Shown: in pieces, positions 9,004 to 16,987 of the stretch | Position numbering within the stretch: the first letter of the stretch is position 1 | Layout of the letters: the number at the start of each line of letters is the position of its first letter | Source of the DNA: CAYMRB01 sp964392615 | Lineage (GTDB): Bacteria; Planctomycetota; UBA8108 | NCBI GenBank assembly: GCA_964392615.1 | Contig: CAYMRB010000047.1 | Location: 1 to 34,457, forward strand | Length of the DNA: 34,457 nucleotides | Direction of reading: 5' to 3' | Program-made: the position numbers and the translations under genes | The notes under the pieces: generated by a model | What the model was told of the DNA's origin: nothing | Seen by the model: the letters and a program-made list of their open reading frames with translations, nothing else | Databases searched by the model: none

Positions 9004-10380
9004 ATGCGACGATTAGACGCTGCGATCCTTCTGGTCTTCTTGACGACCATCACCGCTTCGACGCCCGCTCAGGACGGCGCGCGGCCTGGAGCTGACGACG
9101 CGCTCGATCGCCTCGAGAAGGCGATCCGCGAGGACCCCGGCCTTTCCCCCGCGACCAAGGCAGCCTTCGAGGCGTATCTCGCCGCGCAGCGTGCCGCGGC
9201 CGACGGCGCGACCGACACGTCGCTCGACAAGAAGCAGGTCGAGAAGATCGTCGAGGACTACCTGGCCGCGAACCCGCCGCTGGGGACCGAGGCTTCCGCG
9301 TGGGAAGCGATCTTCGAACGCATCTCGTTCTACGGCGACCTGCGTCTGCGCCACGAGTCGAGCTTCGATCTCGACAGTCAACCGGATCGCCACCGCGAGC
9401 GCTTTCGCCTGCGACTCGGAGCCAACTACCAACTTCTCGAAGAGCTGCTCGTCGGCGCGCGAGTCACCACAGGCAACGCCGACGATCCGAACTCGCCACA
9501 CGTCACGCTCGGCACCGTGTTCGACAGCTACTTCATCAGCATCGATCGCGCATTCGTCACGTATCAGCCGAGCTGGCTCGAAGGCGCGTTCGTCACGGCC
9601 GGCAAGTTCAGCCACCCGTTCCGCTCCAATCCCGTCTACGGCGAGCTCGTCTGGGACGGCGACGTGCAGCCGGAGGGCATCGTCGCCGGTTACACGACGA
9701 CGGACCTCGGCCCGCTGGATCGCGTCGACCTTCGCGCCGGCGAATATCTTCTCCTCGAGCAGGGCATGACCGAGGAAGCGGTGATGTCGGTCTTCCAGGT
9801 CGCGACCCGCGTCAGCCCGATCGAGAACCTCGTCGCGGACGGAGCGGTCGGCTTCTACTACTACTCCGACGTCACGCCGGACGGCTCCGCGATGCTGCTC
9901 GCCGACAACCAGGGCAACGCGACGGTCGATCGCGATGGCGACGGCAACGCCGACAACTTCCAATCCGACTTCAGCATCCTGAACCCGATCGTCTCGTTGA
10001 CCTGGAACGGCCTCGCCGTCCCGGTGACGATCGCCGGCGAGTACCTTTGGAACCTCGACGCGAACGGCACCGAAGACCAAGGTTGGGCAGCGGGCGTCGC
10101 CGTCGGCAGCACCAAGGTCCAAGGCGATTGGCGCTGCTACTACCAGTATCAGGTCGTCGAGCAGGACGCGACGTTCGCCGCCTTCGCGCAGGACGACTTC
10201 CTGCTCGCCACGAACCACTGCAGCCACCTGTTCGGCATCCAGTATCAACTCTTCGATCAAGTCGGGCTGCGCGTGTGGGGATTGATCTCGAGCCGCGAGG
10301 GGACGACCCCGGGCATCGCGACCGCGGACAGCGACAAGGGACAGTGGCGCGTGCGGCTGGACCTGAATATCCGGTTCTGA
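9004..10380 (+). CDS. Putative outer-membrane porin
   Basis: The protein has 458 residues from the ATG at 9004, which follows GAGAG. It has a clear signal peptide ending around STPAQ. An earlier in-frame ATG at 8848 would add an arginine-rich extension before the signal and is unlikely. Residues about 30-95 are charged and helical, perhaps a periplasmic coiled segment. From about residue 105 the sequence alternates polar and hydrophobic residues in long strands (ISFYGDLRLRHE, RFRLRLGANYQL). It ends in RVRLDLNIRF, the terminal Phe typical of outer-membrane barrels, and resembles the putative porin (Porin_5-like) family. A loop carries an acidic DRDGDGNAD motif that could bind calcium. The gene diverges from the dockerin gene across 263 bp in which I see no convincing promoter. 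A role in nutrient uptake is inferred. Confidence 0.82.
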   Translation: MRRLDAAILLVFLTTITASTPAQDGARPGADDALDRLEKAIREDPGLSPATKAAFEAYLAAQRAAADGATDTSLDKKQVEKIVEDYLAANPPLGTEASAWEAIFERISFYGDLRLRHESSFDLDSQPDRHRERFRLRLGANYQLLEELLVGARVTTGNADDPNSPHVTLGTVFDSYFISIDRAFVTYQPSWLEGAFVTAGKFSHPFRSNPVYGELVWDGDVQPEGIVAGYTTTDLGPLDRVDLRAGEYLLLEQGMTEEAVMSVFQVATRVSPIENLVADGAVGFYYYSDVTPDGSAMLLADNQGNATVDRDGDGNADNFQSDFSILNPIVSLTWNGLAVPVTIAGEYLWNLDANGTEDQGWAAGVAVGSTKVQGDWRCYYQYQVVEQDATFAAFAQDDFLLATNHCSHLFGIQYQLFDQVGLRVWGLISSREGTTPGIATADSDKGQWRVRLDLNIRF

Positions 10381-10410
10381 GCCGACGATTTCGGCGCATG
10401 CCCGATCGCG

Positions 10411-10502
10411 TCCCCGACTCGGATCCCGACGCCGACTCGGACTCCGATCCCGACTCCGATCCCGACTCCGACTCCGACTCCGATCCCGACTCCGACTCCG
10501 AG
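10411..10502 (+). repeat. Hexanucleotide array (GAYYCC)n, copy B
   Basis: About 15 units, mainly GACTCC and GATCCC, with single-base variants (GACTCG, GACGCC). It fills nearly the whole gap between the porin stop and the ATG of the large glycosidase. The final unit runs into GAGGACC, whose GAGG at 10500-10503 is the only Shine-Dalgarno-like sequence ahead of that ATG. Confidence 0.92.
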
Positions 10503-10514
10503 GACCACCACCCC

Positions 10515-13500
10515 ATGATCCGCTCCTCGCTTCACCTCGTTGTCGCCACGACACTCGCCCTTTGCTTCACCGCCGCCGAGCTCTCCGCTCACACCTTTCA
10601 CGTCGCGCCGGACGGCGACGATCGCTGGTCCGGTCGGCTTGCGCGCCCGAATACCGCGCGCAGCGACGGTCCGCTCGCATCGCTCGACGGTGCGCGCGAT
10701 GCGATTCGCCGTCTCAAGACGGCGGGCCCTCTGCGCGAGCCGGTCGATGTCGTCGTCGCGGACGGTGCGTATCGCCTGACTGCGACGTTCGTGCTGACGC
10801 CGGCGGACAGCGGCACGGAGAAGTGCCCGATCACCTATCGCGCGGCGGAGGGCGCCAAGCCGGTGTTCAGCGGCGGTCGCGCCATCGACGGTTTCCGCCG
10901 GGGCGACGACGGCGTCTGGCACGCGCGCATCCCCGAGGCAGCCGCGGGCGAGCTGACGTTCGAGCAGCTCTTCGTCAACGGTCGCCGCGCGACGCGCGCT
11001 CGCACGCCGAACGAGTTCTGGCACGTGATGACCGATATCCGCGAGGAGGTGATCGAGAAAGGCGGCAGTCGACCGAAACGCGCGCGGCAGACCGTGACGA
11101 TGGAGGCCGACGCGATCGCGCCGCTTCTCGAGCTCAGTGCCGCGGAGCTCGCCGCCACGCAGATCCAGGTCTACCACAAGTGGGACAACACGCGGCGGTT
11201 CATCGAGTCCGTCGACGCACCGACTCGCACCTTGACGTCGGTCGGCAGCGGCATGAAGCCCTGGAACCGCTGGCGCAAGGGGACGCGCTTCCACCTCGAG
11301 AACTTCGCAGCCGCGCTCGACACGCCCGGCGAGTGGTTTCTCGACCGCTCGGGGACGCTGCGCTACTTGCCGCGGTCCGGCGAGGACATCGAGACGGCGC
11401 GCTTCGTCGTGCCGCTCGTCGAGCGGTTCATCGTCGTCGAGGGACGCCCGGAGAAGGGCGAGCTCGTCGAGCACGTGACGCTGCGCGGGCTCGCGTTTCG
11501 CCACGCGCGCTATCTGACGCCGCCCGGCGGCTTCGAAGCGAGCCAGGCCGCGTCGCCGATCGATGCGGTCGTCATGCTGGACGGCGCGCGCGACGTGACG
11601 ATCGACGGCTGCGAGATCGCGCACGTCGGACGCTATGCGATCTGGTTCCGCCGCGGCTGCCGCGACTGCCGGCTCGTCCGGTGCTTCGTCCACGACTTCG
11701 GCGCCGGCGGCGTCCGCATCGGCGAGACCGGCATCGCGAAGAACGAGGCCGAGCGCACCGGCGACATCACGGTCGACAACTGCATCATTCGATCGGGCGG
11801 CTACATCTTCCCCTGCGCGGTCGGCGTGTGGATCGGCCAGAGCGGCGACAACCGCGTCACGCACTGCGACATCGCCGACCTCTACTACACCGGCGTGTCG
11901 GTCGGCTGGCGCTGGGGCTACGCCGACAGCGTCGCGAAGCGCAACACGATCGAGTTCAACCGCATCCACCACCTCGGCCAGGGCGTCCTCAGCGACATGG
12001 GCGGCGTGTACACGCTCGGCCCGTCGCAAGGAACGAGCGTCAGCCACAACGTCATCCACGACGTCTACGCGTACTCCTACGGCGGCTGGGGCCTGTACAC
12101 GGACGAGGGATCGACCGGCATCCGCATGGAGAACAACCTCGTCTGGAACGTCAAGACAGGCGGCTTCCACCAGCACTACGGCCGCGAGAACTTGATCCGC
12201 AACAACATCCTCGCGTTCAGCAAGCTGCACCAGGTGCAGGCGACGCGCGTCGAAGATCACCTGTCGTTCACGTTCGAGAACAACATCGTCTACTGGAGCG
12301 AGGGCCCGCTCCTCTCGGGTCGCTGGAAGGACCTCCGCGTCGAGATGCGGAACAACTGCTATTGGCATGTCTCGGGCGAGCCGCCGACGTTCGTCGGCAT
12401 GAGCTTCGACCAATGGCGCGATCTCGGCCGCGACAAGGGTTCGATCATCGCCGATCCCGGCTTTGTCGGTGCCGCGAAGCTCGACTTCCGCCTGCGAGCC
12501 GAATCGCCGGCCCTGAAGGTCGGCTTCAAGCCGTTCGACGCGTCAAAGGCCGGCGTGTACGGCGACGCCGATTGGATCCGCACAGCGACCGATGTCGAGT
12601 TTCCGCCACTCGAGATCCCGCCTCCGCCGCCGCCGGTGACGATTCGCACGGGCTTCGAGTACGAGCGCCCGAATGCGGCGCCGTCCGGCGCGGAGGCGCA
12701 GGTCGAGGGCAAGGGCGACCGCATCGCGGTCACCGACAAGGCAGCCGCCACCGGCGAACAGAGCCTGATGCTCGTCGACGCGCCGGGGCTGCGCGCGCCG
12801 TACAATCCGCACTGCGTGTACCGGCCGAACCACCGCGAGGGGACGACGCGCGTCGCGTTCTCCCTGCGGGTCGAGGAGGGCGTCGATCTGCGCGTCGAGT
12901 GGCGGGATTGGAAGAGCGGACCGTATCATACCGGCCCGATGCTCGACGTGCGGGGCGGCAAGCTGCTCGCGGACGGCAAAGCGCTCGTCGCGATCCCCGT
13001 CGGCGCGTGGATCCGCGTCGAGATGGTCGGCGCGCTCGGCGAGCAGGCGGGCAAGTGGAGCCTTCGCGTGACGCTTCCCGACGTCGGCACCCTCGAGTAT
13101 CGCGACTTCGCGAACGTCAGTGCGAAGTTCTCTGCACTGAACTGGCTCGGCTTCGTCAGCAACGCGCGGAAGAAGACCGTGCTGTACGTCGACGACCTCG
13201 AGGTCGTCAACTCACCGGCGCAGGGTGCCGACGTCGGCCATCAAACCGTCGTCGTGCCCGATGGCGCGACGCCCGAAGAGTGCGTCGCGGCAGCGTCCGC
13301 CTGTCGGCCGCATCCGCGGCAGGTCGCGTATCAGGATCTGGAGTTCACGTGCTTCATCCACTTCGGACCGAACACGTTCACCGCGGTCGAGTGGGGATCC
13401 GGCAAGGAGGACCCGACCGTCTTCCAGCCGACGGACCTCGACACCGACCAATGGTGTCGCACGGCGAAGGCGGCGGGCATGAAGCTGATGCTGCTCACGG

Positions 13501-15368
13501 CGAAGCATCACGACGGATTCTGTCTGTGGCAGACGCGGTACAACGACAAGTTCTCGGTCAAGGCGACGCCGTGGCGCGACGGCAAGGGCGACGTCGTCCG
13601 CGAGCTTTCCGAGTCGGCGCGCAAGCACGGGTTGAAGCTCGGCATCTACCTCTCGCCGGCCGATCTGTTTCAGATCGAGCACCCGGAGGGCCTGTATGGC
13701 AACGGCTCCAAGTACTCGACGCGAACGATTCCTCGCGCCGTAGAGGGGCGACCGTTCGCCAACGAGACACGCTTCCGCTACGAGGTCGACGACTACAACG
13801 AGTACTTCCTGAACCAACTCTACGAGCTCTTGACCGAGTACGGCCCCGTCGACGAGGTCTGGTTCGACGGCGCGCACCCGAAGCGCAAGGGTGGCCAACG
13901 CTACACGTATACGCTGTGGTATGAGCTCATCCACGCGCTGCAGCCGAATGCGGTGATCTTCGGCAAGGGCCCCGACGTGCGCTGGATCGGCAACGAAGCC
14001 GGCCGCGTGCGGCCCGCCGAATGGAACCCCCAGCCGCTCGCCGGCGTGCCGCCGGATTGGCACTGGCCCGACCTCACCGCGCGCGACCTCGGCGCGCGAA
14101 AGACACTCGCCGGCGCGAAGGCGATCCACTGGTATCCGGCCGAGCAGAACACGTCGATTCGTGCCGGATGGTTCTTCCGCGACGAACGCCAGCGGGTGCG
14201 CACGCCGGACAACGTGTTCGACCTGTGGGAGCTCGGCGTCGGCGGCAACGCGGTGTTTCTGCTCAATATCCCACCGACCCGAAAGGGCTGGTTCGGCGCG
14301 CGTGACGTCGCATGCCTCGAAGAGGTGGGGCGACGTATTCGGGCGACGTACGATCGCGACCTGCTCGCCGGCTCGACCGGCCCGGCGGCGCTCCTCGACG
14401 GCGATAAGCGCTCGGCGTGGGTCGCGCCAGGGCCGACCGCGGAGGTCGAGATCCGCCTGCCGGAAGCGCGAACGATCAACCGCTTCTCGCTCGCTGAGGC
14501 GCAGGCATCGCACGGCCAGCAGATCGAGAAGCACGCGCTCGACGCGATGGTCGACGGCGAATGGAAGACCGTCGCCGAGGCGCTGGCCGTCGGGAATCGC
14601 CGCATCCTGCGCTTCGACGCCGTCCGCACGGATCGCTTCCGCGTCCGCATCGTCGAGAGCCGCGCGACGCCGGCGTTGAGCGGCGTGTCCGCGCACCTAT
14701 ACGAACCGCCCCCACCGGCGGTCCGCGTGAAGCGCAACCGCCACGGCCGCGTCGTGCTCGACGCGGGGCGCGACGCGACGGCGATTCGCTACACGATCGA
14801 TGGTGACGAGCCATCGGCGAAGTCACCGCTCTTCAGCGCACCGCTCGATCTTCCGGACGGCGGACTGATCCAGGCCCGCGCGTACGTCGACAATCGCGGC
14901 GGTGCGGTCACGCGCATCCGGCTCGGCATCTCGAAACACGGCTGGAAGGCGACGGCGAGCAGCGAGCAGGACAAACGATGGGACGCGTCGAAGGCGATCG
15001 ACGGCAACCCGTCGACGTTCTGGCACTCGCGCTGGGACGAGGGCCACCCACGGCATCCCCACACGCTGACGATCGACCTCGGTCGCGCCGTCGCGGTCGG
15101 GGGCTTCGGCTACCTGCCGCGTCAGGACCGACGCGTGCCCGACGGCATGGTCGCGCGCTACCGCATCGAAGGAAGCGCCGACGGCAGCGATTGGAAGACG
15201 CTCCACGCGGGCGCGCTCGGCAACCTGCTCAACGACCCGAGCCTGCGCGCCGTGGCTTTCGACAACGCGGCCAACGTGCGGCACCTGCGGTTCGTCTCGC
15301 TCGAGGGCGTCGACGGCAAGCCGTACGCGGGTGCGGCGGAGATCGAGGTGTACGCGACGCGGAAGTGA
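10515..15368 (+). CDS. Secreted GH141-like beta-helix / GH29 alpha-L-fucosidase fusion with F5/8-type modules
   Basis: The ATG at 10515 gives 1617 residues with a signal peptide. Upstream in-frame codons are repeat DNA. Residues about 25-695 match GH141-type right-handed beta-helix proteins: opening FHVAPDGDDRWSG, then QLFVNGRRATRAR and GEWFLDRSGTLRYLPR, followed by helix rungs. A proline-rich linker lies at about 697-709. Residues about 710-900 look like a concanavalin-type jelly roll. Residues about 930-1270 are a GH29 alpha-L-fucosidase: FIHFGPNTFT, AKHHDGFCLW (His998, His999) and EVWFDGA, where Asp1118 is the expected nucleophile. Next come an F5/8-type-C-like domain (about 1278-1400), a chitobiase-C-like domain with YTIDGDEPS (about 1402-1478), and a second F5/8-type-C domain to the end. 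GH29 enzymes release alpha-L-fucose with retention. GH141 includes fucosidase and xylanase activities. Together they suggest attack on a fucosylated plant or algal glycan, though the substrate is inferred. The GH29 acid/base residue was not assigned. Confidence 0.88.
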   Translation: MIRSSLHLVVATTLALCFTAAELSAHTFHVAPDGDDRWSGRLARPNTARSDGPLASLDGARDAIRRLKTAGPLREPVDVVVADGAYRLTATFVLTPADSGTEKCPITYRAAEGAKPVFSGGRAIDGFRRGDDGVWHARIPEAAAGELTFEQLFVNGRRATRARTPNEFWHVMTDIREEVIEKGGSRPKRARQTVTMEADAIAPLLELSAAELAATQIQVYHKWDNTRRFIESVDAPTRTLTSVGSGMKPWNRWRKGTRFHLENFAAALDTPGEWFLDRSGTLRYLPRSGEDIETARFVVPLVERFIVVEGRPEKGELVEHVTLRGLAFRHARYLTPPGGFEASQAASPIDAVVMLDGARDVTIDGCEIAHVGRYAIWFRRGCRDCRLVRCFVHDFGAGGVRIGETGIAKNEAERTGDITVDNCIIRSGGYIFPCAVGVWIGQSGDNRVTHCDIADLYYTGVSVGWRWGYADSVAKRNTIEFNRIHHLGQGVLSDMGGVYTLGPSQGTSVSHNVIHDVYAYSYGGWGLYTDEGSTGIRMENNLVWNVKTGGFHQHYGRENLIRNNILAFSKLHQVQATRVEDHLSFTFENNIVYWSEGPLLSGRWKDLRVEMRNNCYWHVSGEPPTFVGMSFDQWRDLGRDKGSIIADPGFVGAAKLDFRLRAESPALKVGFKPFDASKAGVYGDADWIRTATDVEFPPLEIPPPPPPVTIRTGFEYERPNAAPSGAEAQVEGKGDRIAVTDKAAATGEQSLMLVDAPGLRAPYNPHCVYRPNHREGTTRVAFSLRVEEGVDLRVEWRDWKSGPYHTGPMLDVRGGKLLADGKALVAIPVGAWIRVEMVGALGEQAGKWSLRVTLPDVGTLEYRDFANVSAKFSALNWLGFVSNARKKTVLYVDDLEVVNSPAQGADVGHQTVVVPDGATPEECVAAASACRPHPRQVAYQDLEFTCFIHFGPNTFTAVEWGSGKEDPTVFQPTDLDTDQWCRTAKAAGMKLMLLTAKHHDGFCLWQTRYNDKFSVKATPWRDGKGDVVRELSESARKHGLKLGIYLSPADLFQIEHPEGLYGNGSKYSTRTIPRAVEGRPFANETRFRYEVDDYNEYFLNQLYELLTEYGPVDEVWFDGAHPKRKGGQRYTYTLWYELIHALQPNAVIFGKGPDVRWIGNEAGRVRPAEWNPQPLAGVPPDWHWPDLTARDLGARKTLAGAKAIHWYPAEQNTSIRAGWFFRDERQRVRTPDNVFDLWELGVGGNAVFLLNIPPTRKGWFGARDVACLEEVGRRIRATYDRDLLAGSTGPAALLDGDKRSAWVAPGPTAEVEIRLPEARTINRFSLAEAQASHGQQIEKHALDAMVDGEWKTVAEALAVGNRRILRFDAVRTDRFRVRIVESRATPALSGVSAHLYEPPPPAVRVKRNRHGRVVLDAGRDATAIRYTIDGDEPSAKSPLFSAPLDLPDGGLIQARAYVDNRGGAVTRIRLGISKHGWKATASSEQDKRWDASKAIDGNPSTFWHSRWDEGHPRHPHTLTIDLGRAVAVGGFGYLPRQDRRVPDGMVARYRIEGSADGSDWKTLHAGALGNLLNDPSLRAVAFDNAANVRHLRFVSLEGVDGKPYAGAAEIEVYATRK

Positions 15369-15391
15369 GATCCGGCCGAACAGGGCGAGAC

Positions 15392-16714
15392 GTGGTGACG
15401 CTCAACGAGATTCTGGAGGCGATTCCCATCGACGAGGGCTTTCCGCGCCCCGACTGGAGCGCGGTCGAGCGCTGGCTCCAGACGCACTGTGCGGAGGAAG
15501 ACCGCGAACCGCGGCGGCTGGAATTCGTCCGCGAATGGATCGTGCTCCTCAAGAACGCCGCGGGAGATGGCTACGAAGTCTTCGAGAGCGAGAGTTTCTT
15601 GCTCCTGACGCCAATCGGCGCGAAGCGGGCGGGGAACCTCGTCCGCGTCGCCGATCGCGCGCTGCAGTCGATGCGCGATGCGATCCCCGGTGTCGACGAC
15701 GCGATCGGAGCGGGCAAGTTCGCGTGCCTGTCCTTCGGCGACGTCGACACGTACTACGCGTACGTCTCGCACTTCTATCCCGACGAGGGCGAGTTCGGCG
15801 CGTCCGGCGGCTGCTACCTGAGCGAGGGCCTGCCGCACTTCGTGCTCAATTGCGGCGAGCAGGCGACGCTCGAGTACGTGATGGTTCACGAGCTCACCCA
15901 TGCGTGCCTCGGCTCGTACGTGCTGCCGCTCTGGCTCGAGGAGGGCGTGACGCAGGCGGTGGAGGACGAGGTCCTCGGCTCGTGGTTCGCGATGGATCGA
16001 GAGAGCCTCGACAAGCATCGAGCGTACTGGACAGAGAACGGTCTGCGCTGCTTCTGGTGGGGCCGCAGCTTCGGCGAAGCGGGTGACGGTCAAGGGCTCA
16101 GCTACGCCCTGTCTCGCGTGTTCACGAGAAATCTCCTCACGGATAGCCGCGAGAAGTTCCTCCGCCTGCTCGACGACGCCGACCCGCTCGACTGCGGCGA
16201 CGGCGCGGTGCGGTCGCTCTACCGGCATGGCATCGAGGAGCTCGCGGCGCGCTTCCTCGGCGCGGGCGATTGGGGCTGGTCTCCCATCGGGCCGGAGGAC
16301 TTCGCGACTCGAGCCGGCCATCACGACCATCGCGGCGACTACGCGGCAGCCCGCGCCGACTACGAGGCCGCCGTCGATCGCGGTGCGGACGATCCGATCC
16401 ACCTTGCCGCGTTCGCCTGGCTTCTGTCGACCTGTCCTGTCGACGACGTCCGCGACGGCGAGCTCGCGGTCACGCTCGCGACACGAGCACGCGAGCGCGC
16501 CGACGATCCGTCGCCGGAACTCCTGAACGCGCTCGCCGCGGCGCACGCCGAGCGGGGCGACTTCGACAGCGCCATCGAATGCGCGCGGCACGCGATCGAG
16601 CGGCTCGAGGCCTCGGGCGGCTCCGGAGGCGGCAACGAAACAGAGCTCCTGGATCGCGTCCAGGCCCGGAAGCCGTACCGGGACACGCACCCGCGGCTGC
16701 AGATCCACCGCTGA
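15392..16714 (+). CDS. Gluzincin-type metallopeptidase with C-terminal TPR-like repeats
   Basis: The protein has 440 residues from the GTG at 15392, 6 nt after AGGG. GTGs at 15365 (overlapping the upstream stop as GTGA) and 15395 are in frame and also possible. The core is VMVHELTHACL, an HExxH zinc site at His166/Glu167/His170. WLEEG at 182-185 supplies the likely third ligand glutamate, as in peptidase MA clan proteins. Residues about 310-420 contain TPR-like helices (GDYAAARADYEAAVDRG and GDFDSAIECARHAIERL). No signal peptide is obvious, so it may be cytoplasmic. Its distance of a few codons from the fucosidase gene suggests co-transcription. The substrate is unknown. Confidence 0.8.
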   Translation: MVTLNEILEAIPIDEGFPRPDWSAVERWLQTHCAEEDREPRRLEFVREWIVLLKNAAGDGYEVFESESFLLLTPIGAKRAGNLVRVADRALQSMRDAIPGVDDAIGAGKFACLSFGDVDTYYAYVSHFYPDEGEFGASGGCYLSEGLPHFVLNCGEQATLEYVMVHELTHACLGSYVLPLWLEEGVTQAVEDEVLGSWFAMDRESLDKHRAYWTENGLRCFWWGRSFGEAGDGQGLSYALSRVFTRNLLTDSREKFLRLLDDADPLDCGDGAVRSLYRHGIEELAARFLGAGDWGWSPIGPEDFATRAGHHDHRGDYAAARADYEAAVDRGADDPIHLAAFAWLLSTCPVDDVRDGELAVTLATRARERADDPSPELLNALAAAHAERGDFDSAIECARHAIERLEASGGSGGGNETELLDRVQARKPYRDTHPRLQIHR

Positions 16715-16715
16715 C

Positions 16716-16743
16716 TTGACAGGTATAGCCCTTCTGATATCAC
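16716..16743 (+). promoter_or_regulatory. Candidate sigma70-type promoter with overlapping palindrome
   Basis: TTGACA at 16716-16721 is separated by 16 bp from TATCAC at 16738-16743. The perfect 8-bp palindrome TGATATCA (16735-16742) overlaps the -10 box and could be an operator. It lies just upstream of the regulator remnant and the MFS/GH32 genes. This is a pattern match only, with no mapped start site. Confidence 0.4.
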
Positions 16744-16765
16744 AGGTCGTCAGGTCGAGACCGTC

Positions 16766-16950
16766 ATGCCCGCCGAGTCCACCCGCAAGCCCAAGCACCT
16801 CGAGGTCCGCGAGCACTTCCGCGACGCGATCCTGCGGGCATCGAGAATCCCGACCTGCCCGCCCGCACCGTCCTCCTCGACGCGCAGCTGATCGTGCGCG
16901 AGTCAGCACGGCGCGCTGTCGGCGCAGAAGTCCAGAGCGACGGCGAGTGA
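16766..16950 (+). pseudogene. Internally deleted GntR/LacI-type transcriptional regulator
   Basis: From the ATG at 16766 the translation starts MPAESTRKPKHLEVREHF and continues RDAILR. This is the first helix of a GntR-type winged-helix domain, which normally continues with a glycine-rich turn and the recognition helix. Here homology stops after about 24 codons. In a different frame the DNA then reads IENPDLPARTVLLDAQLIV followed by RESARR. This closely resembles the extreme C-terminus of LacI/GalR-type sugar-binding domains, and it ends at the TGA at 16948. Regulators that join a GntR head to a LacI-type sensor are common beside sugar genes. About 300 codons between the two ends are missing and the ends are out of frame, so no working regulator is made. 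The loss could be real or an assembly collapse. It sits directly before the sugar porter it would have controlled. Confidence 0.65.
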
Positions 16951-16987
16951 GGTGAAGGGCGAAAAAACCGCTGCACAGGAGATGTAA

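Noticed and set aside
10257..12413. 718-codon minus-strand open frame over the glycosidase
   Set aside because: High-GC genes leave the opposite strand open. The sequence is Asp/Val/Arg-rich and featureless, whereas the plus frame has full GH141 motifs.
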